Positions 50,617 to 57,895 of a stretch of 57,895 nucleotides of DNA are shown piece by piece. Origin of the DNA: Photobacterium damselae (GTDB taxonomy: Bacteria > Pseudomonadota > Gammaproteobacteria > Enterobacterales > Vibrionaceae). The notes beneath the pieces are model-generated. The model was not told the origin of the DNA. It ran no database searches and worked only from the letters and a program-made list of their open reading frames with translations. The DNA is taken from NCBI RefSeq assembly GCF_003026815.1, contig NZ_PYOG01000025.1, positions 1 through 57,895 on the forward strand, read 5' to 3'. Every line of letters starts with the position of its first letter. Positions within the stretch are counted from its first letter, which is position 1. The position numbers and the translations under genes are program-made.

Positions 50617-51342
50617 TTATATTCGCCAAATTACGTCCGCTTTTTTACCAATAAGATCCAATCTATCTTCATGGGCTGCTATTTCATCGGCCGATGCACG
50701 AATAACCTTTAGCGCTTTTCGTCCAGAAGTTAAACGACGGATTTCATTTTCTGCCCCAGCAGCACTCGATTCACCAGAACTTAATTGCAACGATGTCTGG
50801 CCACCGGTCATCATTAAGTAAACGTCGGCAAGGATCTCGGCATCGAGTAATGCCCCGTGGAGAGTACGGTGTGAGTTATCAATGCCATAACGGGAACACA
50901 AAATATCTAAGTTATTGCGTTTACCCGGGAACAGACGTTTCGCCATGTCTAAGGTATCGGTAACCTTACACATCTCGTCAGTCTTAAGATCTTTGAGTCC
51001 TAGTTTACGAAACTCATAGTCCATAAAACCGATATCGAAGGGCGCGTTATGAGCAACAAGCTCAGCCCCTTGAATAAAGTCCATAAACTCCTGATGAATC
51101 TCAGCGTAAGTAGGTTTACCCACTAAGAACTCATCAGTGATACCATGGACTTCAATCGCTTCAGGATCAATGGCACGATCTGGTTTAATATATACGTGGA
51201 AGGTGTTTCCCGTTAATTTTCGATTAATGATTTCCACGGCACCAATTTCAATAATCCGGTGCCCTTCATAATGAGGACCGGACATATTCATACCCGTGGT
51301 TTCTGTATCGAAAACAATAATTCGTTCGTTAGTGGCTTTCAT
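50617..51342 (-). CDS. dnaQ: DNA polymerase III epsilon subunit (DnaQ)
   Basis: The 3'-5' proofreading exonuclease of the replicase. Exo motifs are FDTETTG (D12 and E14), AHNAPFDIGFMDYEF, and HGALLDAEILADVY with the catalytic His and Asp. The C-terminal segment binds the alpha subunit. ATG 51342 gives 241 residues, matching E. coli; a TTG seven codons upstream is unlikely. It is divergent from rnhA across 51 nt, an arrangement conserved since E. coli. Confidence 0.95.
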   Translation of the reverse strand: MKATNERIIVFDTETTGMNMSGPHYEGHRIIEIGAVEIINRKLTGNTFHVYIKPDRAIDPEAIEVHGITDEFLVGKPTYAEIHQEFMDFIQGAELVAHNAPFDIGFMDYEFRKLGLKDLKTDEMCKVTDTLDMAKRLFPGKRNNLDILCSRYGIDNSHRTLHGALLDAEILADVYLMMTGGQTSLQLSSGESSAAGAENEIRRLTSGRKALKVIRASADEIAAHEDRLDLIGKKADVIWRI

Positions 51343-51393
51343 AGTGGCTAATATGTGAGACAAACAGTTAATTAAAGGTTAATACTACCAAAT

Positions 51394-51855
51394 ATGATGA
51401 AACAGGTAGAAATTTTCACCGATGGTTCTTGCTTAGGGAATCCAGGTCCAGGAGGCTATGGCGCGGTATTACGCTATAAACAACACGAAAAAGAACTCAG
51501 CGCAGGCTTCTATCGTACCACGAATAACCGGATGGAGTTATTGGCAGCTATCGAAGGTTTGGCAAGTTTAAAACAATCTTGTCAGGTGGATCTTACCACC
51601 GATAGCCAATATGTTCGTCAGGGTATTACCCAATGGATCCATAATTGGAAAAAACGAGGCTGGAAAACCGCAGATAAAAAGCCAGTAAAAAATGCAGACT
51701 TATGGAAGCGCTTAGATACAGAAACCCAACGCCATCAGGTAAGTTGGCATTGGGTTAAAGGACACGCTGGACACCCTGAGAATGAGCGCTGTGATGAGTT
51801 AGCACGTTCTGCCGCCGAAGCACCCACTCAAGATGATACTGGTTATCAAGAATAG
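51394..51855 (+). CDS. rnhA: Ribonuclease HI (RnhA)
   Basis: Degrades RNA in RNA-DNA hybrids. The active-site carboxylates D10, E48, D70 and D134, and H124, all fall at E. coli numbering. It has 153 residues. Two adjacent ATGs exist (51394 and 51397); the first matches the E. coli start. It ends one base before the convergent yafS stop. Confidence 0.97.
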   Translation: MMKQVEIFTDGSCLGNPGPGGYGAVLRYKQHEKELSAGFYRTTNNRMELLAAIEGLASLKQSCQVDLTTDSQYVRQGITQWIHNWKKRGWKTADKKPVKNADLWKRLDTETQRHQVSWHWVKGHAGHPENERCDELARSAAEAPTQDDTGYQE

Positions 51856-52647
51856 TTAGCTTGATGCTTCTTTAGAATCAGATGAAAGTGACGATTGAGG
51901 TAATAATTCATTCGTCATTTCTTTTACTTGGGTTCGACAATTCACTCCAATTGGTGCCAAATGACGACGTAATTTCCAGGTCGGTTTAATCGGCTTCAAT
52001 GGACATGTTCGCTTTCGAGCTACCATAAAATAAAAACTACCGAACGCATTCAATGGTTCAGCAATCATATTTTCAAGCCATGCTGCACACGCACTATGTC
52101 GAGCAGAAGGCAAGATAGCAAAATCATCATGATAGATGACCTCATAATTGAGCAAAGCCAACCAATCTTGAACTCTCGCAGGCAAAAACATCCGCCCTAA
52201 CCATGGGTTCTTCTTTCGATTCCATGGTAATAAACCTTGAAAGCCAAGCAGACTTAATGGATTACTGCCACTTAAAATTAAATAACCATCATCGACCATC
52301 ACTCTGTCAATTTCTCGTAATAATCGATGTGGATCGGTGCAATAGTCTAGCTGATGCAGCAAAATACAGGCATCAAACGACTTTTCAATAAATGGCAACT
52401 GGAAATAGTCGGCCACGAGCGTTCGATAATCACTGCATTTATCAATACATACTTGATGTTGAATGCTACAATGCTGGCTAGAAACTTCACCACTTAAGCC
52501 ACCCAGCTTTAACATATGATAACCAAAAAGCTTGGGACTCCACTCATCAAGTCGAGTCTGAAGCAATTCAGCTACCCATGTCCCGTTGGTCACATCAGAC
52601 CAAGAATGTGGTGGCTCGATATGTTCTAATGTACGTGCTGGTTTCAT
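51856..52647 (-). CDS. yafS: SAM-dependent methyltransferase YafS
   Basis: A class I methyltransferase-like protein of 263 residues. The usual SAM motifs are weak; recognisable parts are YHMLKLGGLS, LPFIEKSFDACILLHQLDYC and DPHRLLREIDRVMVDDGYLILSGSNPLSLLG. It aligns with E. coli YafS, which lies between rnhA and gloB there too. The substrate is unknown. It is divergent from gloB. Confidence 0.88.
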   Translation of the reverse strand: MKPARTLEHIEPPHSWSDVTNGTWVAELLQTRLDEWSPKLFGYHMLKLGGLSGEVSSQHCSIQHQVCIDKCSDYRTLVADYFQLPFIEKSFDACILLHQLDYCTDPHRLLREIDRVMVDDGYLILSGSNPLSLLGFQGLLPWNRKKNPWLGRMFLPARVQDWLALLNYEVIYHDDFAILPSARHSACAAWLENMIAEPLNAFGSFYFMVARKRTCPLKPIKPTWKLRRHLAPIGVNCRTQVKEMTNELLPQSSLSSDSKEASS

Positions 52648-52688
52648 AAGTCAATGCTCAACACCTAACCTAGGCTGGAGACAATAAT

Positions 52689-53447
52689 ATGCTAACGGTT
52701 CAAAGCATACCCGCATTTAAGGACAATTACATTTGGCTACTTCAAAGTCCAGAGAAACATTGCATCGTTATTGATCCAGGGGATGCCAAACCAGTTATCG
52801 AGGCTATCGAAAAACAACAACTCACTTTAGATGCTATCCTAATTACTCATCACCATAATGATCATTGTGGCGGTATTAGCGAGCTAAAACGTCGTTACCC
52901 ATCAATTAATGTTGTTGGCCCTCAAAACGATCCCATTCCAGGCCTCACCCAATCGGTTGAAGATGGCGATCAGGTCGATATCTTTGGTGAACGTTTTATG
53001 GTGTTAGCGGTACCAGGTCATACTCATGGCCATGTCGCTTATGTTGGTGACGAGAAACTGTTTTGTGGTGATACGTTATTTTCCGCAGGTTGTGGACGTA
53101 TATTTGAAGGCACACCAGAAGAGATGTATGCCTCTTTACAAAAAATTGCTGCTCTGCCCGATGAAACCGAAATTTATTGTGCCCATGAATATACCGCAGG
53201 CAACATCGCTTTTGCCTTAGTTGCAGAACAAGATAATCCTCACCTTCAACGTTACCGAGAAGAAGTGAATCGCCTACGAGCTAATGGCGAAAGCACTCTA
53301 CCTTCTACGCTGGGTAAAGAGAAATTGGTTAATCCATTTTTACGATGTGATCAGCCAAGTATTAAAAAAGCGGTGGCAGATAAAGCAACAGATAGCTCAG
53401 ATCTTGCAACTTTTACCGCTCTAAGAAGCTGGAAAGACGATTTTTGA
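52689..53447 (+). CDS. gloB: Hydroxyacylglutathione hydrolase (glyoxalase II, GloB)
   Basis: Hydrolyses S-lactoylglutathione to lactate in methylglyoxal detoxification. The binuclear metal site starts with THHHNDH at 53-59, followed by [21 protein letters not shown] and CAHEYT. The C-terminal glutathione-binding domain is full length (252 residues). Confidence 0.96.
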   Translation: MLTVQSIPAFKDNYIWLLQSPEKHCIVIDPGDAKPVIEAIEKQQLTLDAILITHHHNDHCGGISELKRRYPSINVVGPQNDPIPGLTQSVEDGDQVDIFGERFMVLAVPGHTHGHVAYVGDEKLFCGDTLFSAGCGRIFEGTPEEMYASLQKIAALPDETEIYCAHEYTAGNIAFALVAEQDNPHLQRYREEVNRLRANGESTLPSTLGKEKLVNPFLRCDQPSIKKAVADKATDSSDLATFTALRSWKDDF

Positions 53448-53517
53448 CCTAGGTCACTTGTAACAACTGTGGTTGGGCAAGTATTATCAGCAGCTATTTT
53501 GGCTAAAGACAGACCTT

Positions 53518-55068
53518 ATGAAATCGCGAATTTTATTAGCGAGTGCGCTATTACTGGCTGGTTGCCAAAGCACGCAACAAGTTAATGCCCCAAGCACAAC
53601 GACAAAAAAGACCATAATTATTGAGAAGCCGGTAACAACAGTACCGACTTCTCCTTCTTCAGTATTTGAAACACAATCACATCAAGTACCAAAGAAAACC
53701 ACACCTCAGCTGTCACCACAACAACAGCAAGATTTGTGGGATCGCATCGCAATGCAAATCGACACTCCTATCCCAGAGAATAAACGCATTCGTTACTACC
53801 GTAATTGGTACTTAAAGCATCCTCGTAACTTACAAATTATTGCAGAGCGTTCTAAGCCTTTCTTGTATTACATCACACAAGAAGTCGAAAAACGCAATAT
53901 GCCATTAGAACTTGCGCTTCTTCCTATTGTTGAAAGTTCGTTTGACCAATACGCTTATTCATCAAGTGCCGCAGCAGGGCTATGGCAGATTATTCCCGAT
54001 ACAGGTCGCCGCTTTGGGTTAACCATTAACTCATGGTATGACGGGCGTCGTGATATCGTAAAATCAACTCAAGCGGCTCTAAACTTACTAGAGTATCTTC
54101 ATAACAAGTTTGGTAACTGGCAATACGCTCTTGCAGCTTACAATACAGGTGAAGGTCGGGTATTTAATGCCATAGACAAAAATAAGCGCCTAGGTAAATC
54201 GACCGATTATTGGAATCTTGACCTACCGGATGAAACCAGTGCTTATGTACCAAAACTGTATGCGGTTGTAGATATCCTTCGCGATCCACAAAAGTACGGT
54301 ATTCGTATTCCTGCGGTAGCCAATAAACCTGTACTGCAAGAGATCAATCCAGGTGTTCAAATGGATCTGGCCGTAGCTGCTCGTTTTGCTGGAATTTCAA
54401 CGCAGGAACTCAAAGATCTCAACCCGGCATATCATAAGTGGGCAACAGCGCCAAATGGTCAATATCACCTATTATTGCCAATCAATAAAGTGAAAAGCTT
54501 TAAGGTTGCATTAGCCAATAATAAACGTGAAAACCTACGCACTGTTCGCCATACAGTTCGAAGCGGAGATACTCTTGGCGCCCTTGCAGTTAAATACAAC
54601 ACCACGGTTAAAGACATTCAGCGGGCTAACAACTTAAAATCGACTCAATTGCGCATTGGACAGCACCTCTCTATCGGCGTTAAAGGTGCCAGTTTAGTCT
54701 CTAAGCCTAAGGTTTCGCCTTCTCATACATCTTCACGTACTCATACCGTGAAATCTGGTGAGTCACTGTGGAATATTGCGAAGAAATACAATACAAATGT
54801 AGCGAACTTGCGCCGTTGGAATAACTTAAGCGCAAATTCAACACTGCGTATCGGTCAGAAATTAACGGTAAAACACTCTGTATCTAACACCTCTACGAAA
54901 CAGAGCAGTGTGCGTTGGACACAATACAAAGTGCGTTCTGGAGACAGTTTAAGTGTTATTGCTCAGCGCCACGATGTCAGCGTTTCAGAACTTATGAAAT
55001 GGAATAACATCAGTAAACGCCACTACATTAAACCTGGACAGACGTTAAAGTTACGTACAAAAGCTTAA
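53518..55068 (+). CDS. mltD: Membrane-bound lytic murein transglycosylase D (MltD)
   Basis: An outer-membrane lipoprotein that cleaves glycan strands. ATG 53518 gives 516 residues with lipobox LAGC (C16). The SLT domain spans about 110-230, with the catalytic glutamate in LPIVESSFDQYA and the motifs AAGLWQIIP and AAYNTGEGRV. Three LysM repeats follow (near 350, 415 and 470), one more than the two I recall for E. coli MltD. A longer in-frame reading to 53473 lacks a signal peptide and is rejected. Confidence 0.95.
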   Translation: MKSRILLASALLLAGCQSTQQVNAPSTTTKKTIIIEKPVTTVPTSPSSVFETQSHQVPKKTTPQLSPQQQQDLWDRIAMQIDTPIPENKRIRYYRNWYLKHPRNLQIIAERSKPFLYYITQEVEKRNMPLELALLPIVESSFDQYAYSSSAAAGLWQIIPDTGRRFGLTINSWYDGRRDIVKSTQAALNLLEYLHNKFGNWQYALAAYNTGEGRVFNAIDKNKRLGKSTDYWNLDLPDETSAYVPKLYAVVDILRDPQKYGIRIPAVANKPVLQEINPGVQMDLAVAARFAGISTQELKDLNPAYHKWATAPNGQYHLLLPINKVKSFKVALANNKRENLRTVRHTVRSGDTLGALAVKYNTTVKDIQRANNLKSTQLRIGQHLSIGVKGASLVSKPKVSPSHTSSRTHTVKSGESLWNIAKKYNTNVANLRRWNNLSANSTLRIGQKLTVKHSVSNTSTKQSSVRWTQYKVRSGDSLSVIAQRHDVSVSELMKWNNISKRHYIKPGQTLKLRTKA

Positions 55069-55083
55069 GGGAAAAGTATCACC

Positions 55084-55776
55084 ATGACGCCATCTAAAAA
55101 TCCATTAATTGCTGTATTGGATTTATTTCGCTCTCCTATCGACTGTTTTGCTGCAGTTTATGAGCGACCTAAATGGGCATTTTTTGCTTATTTGATCATT
55201 ATTTTTGGCCCATTTATTTTATGGGGCGGCTATTTTGATCATGTTGATATGCCATGGCTACAACAATCGCTGGCAGCCCAACTCAGTAATGTTGACCATG
55301 AAATTCAACAAGCTTGGATGACAAAAGAAGTTTTATTAGCAGGAGAAGTGTTTAGTGATGTGCTAGGCCGAACTGCGATGATTTTTTTATTAGCGTTATG
55401 GTTGTACTTTTCAACAAAAGCAAGCACCTACTCACATGGATACGGTAAGTGGTTAGCAGCATCATGTTTTATCATGCTGCCAGCATTTTTAGGTGATATC
55501 GCAAGTTATGTGAATATTCTATTCAATACTCACAATATCCTACCAAATGCTGCAGATCTAAACAGTTTAAATGGTTTACTTAAGTTACCACTAAACAGCC
55601 CATGGTCACCATTTGCCACCACAATACCACTCTTAACCCCTTGGTATATTGCACTCACCTATGCAGCAATCACCGCTTGGACCGACTATGACCGAGCCAA
55701 AGCAGTGATTGTGGCACTATTACCTTGGGTTATGACTATTATTATTTGGCCAATTATGATTTTGGTTAGCCGTTAA
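55084..55776 (+). CDS. YIP1-family membrane protein
   Basis: A 230-residue inner-membrane protein with about five membrane segments. The N-terminal cytosolic piece LDLFRSPIDCFAAVYERPKW is typical of bacterial YIP1-domain proteins, whose function is unknown. It begins 15 nt after mltD and probably shares its transcript. Its stop overlaps that of yafD on the other strand by two to three bases. Confidence 0.78.
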   Translation: MTPSKNPLIAVLDLFRSPIDCFAAVYERPKWAFFAYLIIIFGPFILWGGYFDHVDMPWLQQSLAAQLSNVDHEIQQAWMTKEVLLAGEVFSDVLGRTAMIFLLALWLYFSTKASTYSHGYGKWLAASCFIMLPAFLGDIASYVNILFNTHNILPNAADLNSLNGLLKLPLNSPWSPFATTIPLLTPWYIALTYAAITAWTDYDRAKAVIVALLPWVMTIIIWPIMILVSR

Positions 55777-56636
55777 TCTACTGTTGCAGCGCTTCTTAGA
55801 CGAAACGTTGCAATAATTGGATTATGATCAGAGGCATCGGTTTTGGGTGCCTCTGCTGTTTCTAAAACAAGTCCACGATAGAATAGGTGGTCTAACGGTT
55901 TACCAAAAACTTTAATTCTCTGATCTTGTCTAAATTGGACTTCTTTTAGCCCTAATTGATGAGCAAATTGCTTTACCACATCCATTCGGCCTTTACGCCA
56001 AGTATTAAAGTCACCCGCCAAAATAACAGGCCCAACATGCTTTTGTAAGGCCGAAGCTAAGCTTTTAAACTGCGCCTTATACTCTTCTAGCCCCATTGCA
56101 AAGTTAACCCCGTGTAGGTTCACTACGGCAAGAGTCTGACCATTAGACAGCGCAAATTGTGACAATAATGCAGATTTAGGCAAACGTAGCCAAGGTTCCA
56201 TTGCCAGATAAGCACAAGTCTTCATTGCCTCGACTTTAGACAAATTCATAACGCCTGCTGGTGTATCTAAAAATCGGAAAGCGTTAGCCATTCGAACTTT
56301 CCATGGCTTGTCTTGTAGATACTGTTTTAACTCAGGCTTTAATGTTGCTTCTTGTAATAGCACCAATTCACTATGTTGAGAAATATTATCCAGTGCTTGC
56401 TGCCAGTTTGGTCGCTGCTGCTTATAAATATTCCATACTGACACGGTCAATTGCCCATCATGATCCAGAGGCTGAACACCATGAGCTTCCATACAGTGGT
56501 AAGAAAACTTAGGAGCGATGATTTCGTTGGTCACTTCAGGTTCTGGAGCTACATCAAAAGTGGAATTAAATGCGGTAAAGCCCAGAGCACCAGCAACCAC
56601 GCTGATCCCTGCAACAACCTTTGCATAACGAGCCAT
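55773..56636 (-). CDS. yafD: Endonuclease/exonuclease/phosphatase family protein YafD
   Basis: A 287-residue EEP-fold protein. An N-terminal hydrophobic segment (about 7-24) suggests a membrane anchor or export. Fold motifs are VSVWNIYKQQRPNW, LVLLQEAT (metal-binding glutamate), ILAGDFNTW and the terminal SDHNPI. It aligns with E. coli YafD. The substrate, whether nucleic acid or phosphoester, is not known. Confidence 0.9.
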   Translation of the reverse strand: MARYAKVVAGISVVAGALGFTAFNSTFDVAPEPEVTNEIIAPKFSYHCMEAHGVQPLDHDGQLTVSVWNIYKQQRPNWQQALDNISQHSELVLLQEATLKPELKQYLQDKPWKVRMANAFRFLDTPAGVMNLSKVEAMKTCAYLAMEPWLRLPKSALLSQFALSNGQTLAVVNLHGVNFAMGLEEYKAQFKSLASALQKHVGPVILAGDFNTWRKGRMDVVKQFAHQLGLKEVQFRQDQRIKVFGKPLDHLFYRGLVLETAEAPKTDASDHNPIIATFRLRSAATVD

Positions 56637-56654
56637 ATACTATTTATACCCTTA

Positions 56655-56686
56655 AACAAAAACAGCCCATTCTTAGAATCGGCTGT
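56655..56686 (-). terminator. Terminator of the DUF1904 gene
   Basis: On the minus strand ACAGCCGATTCT pairs with AGAATGGGCTGT and is followed by TTTTTGTTT. It lies about 80 nt after the DUF1904 stop and just before yafD. Confidence 0.75.
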
Positions 56687-56766
56687 CCATAACACTTCAT
56701 ACTATTCCACAGTTTGAAACAGTATCTCATTCCCAGTTTTAAATTTTAAACTCTGGTACTTATCAA

Positions 56767-57102
56767 TTAATAATGTTCACCATTATCGTAATAAGCGGCA
56801 GGCGTTAGGGCTGTAAATATAACCGCTACGTCTTGCTCTGGCGCGTCCATGGCTTTACGTACTGCTGCTGTGATTGCTTTAGCTACGCTATCTTGGGTCT
56901 CTTGACCTCGATGGAACCAAAACACCTCAACAAATGGATAAGCTTCAGAAACGTCTCCATCAAAGATAAAAGAAGCTGGAATATGCTCTAGAGTAAAGTC
57001 TTCGCGAGGGCAGTCCATTAATGGTTGCAACTCATCAACAAGCTCAGTAGAAAGCGCTTTTACTGTATCAAAGTCAATGGCGCGAAAACGAAGGTGAGGC
57101 AT
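56767..57102 (-). CDS. DUF1904 protein (tautomerase-like fold)
   Basis: A 111-residue protein starting MPHLRFR, with a proline after Met1 as in the tautomerase superfamily, to which DUF1904 is related. No catalytic role is shown for the family. It is a lone gene between yafD and the rRNA operon end. Confidence 0.82.
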   Translation of the reverse strand: MPHLRFRAIDFDTVKALSTELVDELQPLMDCPREDFTLEHIPASFIFDGDVSEAYPFVEVFWFHRGQETQDSVAKAITAAVRKAMDAPEQDVAVIFTALTPAAYYDNGEHY

Positions 57103-57416
57103 ATTAACTCCTATAATTTCTGAATATTTAACCTAACTACCATACCACTGTTCCCTGTTTAGGTGCAGTATTTTATTCATCAATTGTCAGAAATGATTCA
57201 GTCTTTATACATCATAACCATCAAAATAGATGGTAAAAAGAGCGTTGATAAAAAATCGAAAGAGAAAGTAATAAGCCATTACCAAACTAGAAAAAACTTG
57301 ATAATTAAGAGTCAATTACGAAAAGAAAGTTAAGATCAAACAGCACATCTGCAGTAATCATTATCTACATAATGCTATTTTTAATGACAAGTATTAAGGT
57401 AATTTTTACACCTATA
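57103..57416. other. Gap of about 310 nt without a visible gene
   Basis: AT-rich sequence between the DUF1904 start and the rRNA operon terminator. A small inverted repeat, ACCATC (57217-57222) and GATGGT (57229-57234), is the only structure noticed. No ORF with a ribosome site or RNA gene is supported on either strand. Confidence 0.5.
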
Positions 57417-57450
57417 GCAAAAAGGCTCATATCTTTCGATATGAGCCTTC
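57417..57450 (-). terminator. Terminator of the rRNA-tRNA operon
   Basis: On the minus strand AAGGCTCATATC and GATATGAGCCTT form a 12-bp stem with a 4-nt loop, followed by TTTTT. It closes the 5S-Asp-Trp transcript. Confidence 0.9.
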
Positions 57451-57457
57451 TTAAATA

Positions 57458-57534
<77 letters not shown>

Positions 57535-57569
57535 GTTGTTCGTATTTAATGAGACGACTCTCAAATAAG

Positions 57570-57646
57570 TGGCGGAGCGGACGGGACTCGAACCCGCGAC
57601 CCCCGGCGTGACAGGCCGGTATTCTAACCAACTGAACTACCGCTCC
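57570..57646 (-). tRNA. tRNA-Asp (anticodon GTC)
   Basis: A 77-nt cloverleaf with acceptor GGAGCGG/CCGCTCC, encoded GCCA end and anticodon loop CTGTCAC. The order 5S, tRNA-Asp, tRNA-Trp matches the distal end of some enterobacterial and vibrio rRNA operons. Confidence 0.97.
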
Positions 57647-57777
57647 GACGAACATGGATGTTCTAATATCGCGAAGCCATGGATGGCTAAGAGCGATAAC
57701 ACCACATGCGATATCCATAGTTCAAATAGATATCTAATTTTGTAACTTTCAGCATAGAGCTAAAAGTAAAATTTGGC

Positions 57778-57895
57778 GCTTGGCGATGTCCTACTCTCAC
57801 ATGGGGAGACCCCACACTACCATCGGCGCTGCTGCGTTTCACTTCTGAGTTCGGCATGGATTCAGGTGGGACCACAGCGCTAAGGTCGCCAAGCA
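57778..57895 (-). rRNA. rrf: 5S ribosomal RNA
   Basis: Read on minus, the start TGCTTGGCGACC pairs with the end ACATCGCCAAGC. Inner blocks CCATGCCGAACTCAGAAGTG and GGTAGTGTGGGGTCTCCCCA are near-identical to E. coli 5S. About 118 nt, so essentially complete, with its 5' end at the window edge. 23S and 16S should lie just beyond. Confidence 0.96.

Overview
This window looks like ordinary core chromosome from a gammaproteobacterium of the family Vibrionaceae (Photobacterium or Vibrio type). Nearly every protein aligns by eye with its Escherichia coli ortholog, DNA is moderately AT-rich, a Vibrionaceae-type small inverted-repeat element is present, and gene order joins three blocks that lie apart in E. 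coli. The genus is inference; the family is fairly secure.

Block 1 (about 1-23400, E. coli minute 14-15 type): a Leu-Leu-Gln-Leu tRNA cluster, ubiF, divergent mtgA, the tRNA/rRNA-maturation operon miaB-ybeZ-ybeY-corC-lnt, a SYLF-domain exported protein, ybeL, leuS-lptE-holA, then rsfS-rlmH-mrdA-mrdB-rlpA, dacA, ybeD, lipB and lipA. The themes are ribosome and tRNA maturation, cell elongation, outer-membrane and lipoprotein assembly, and lipoate synthesis. nadD is missing from its usual slot between holA and rsfS.

Block 2 (about 23400-43100, minute 53-56 type): bamC and dapA on the minus strand, gcvR and bcp on plus, a small accessory insert (an unknown helical protein plus an orphan XRE regulator), perM, a TusA-like gene, bepA, arsC-like, a WrbA-like flavoprotein, DUF2069 and DUF2066 proteins, then uraA, an AcrAB-type RND efflux pair with a divergent MarR regulator, upp, and purM-purN. 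PurR operators mark uraA and the upp/purM divergent region, so nucleobase uptake, salvage and synthesis appear co-regulated. hda is not next to uraA.

Block 3 (about 43100-57100, minute 5 type): yafJ, gmhA, a DauA-like SulP transporter, fadE with a FadR-like operator, a TIGR03503-type membrane protein, dnaQ divergent from rnhA, yafS, gloB, mltD, a YIP1-family protein, yafD and a DUF1904 gene. The right edge is the end of an rRNA operon on the minus strand: 5S rRNA, tRNA-Asp, tRNA-Trp and terminator.

No CRISPR array, prophage, transposase or obvious defence system was seen. The most interesting signals are small: a family of short inverted-repeat elements in three intergenic gaps, an orphan full-length Shine-Dalgarno sequence inside a hairpin before corC, a possible 15-codon gene before gcvR, the bcp-perM insert, and missing nadD and hda neighbours. 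Several genes use non-ATG starts (ybeZ, rsfS, lipB with TTG; purM and probably lptE with GTG).
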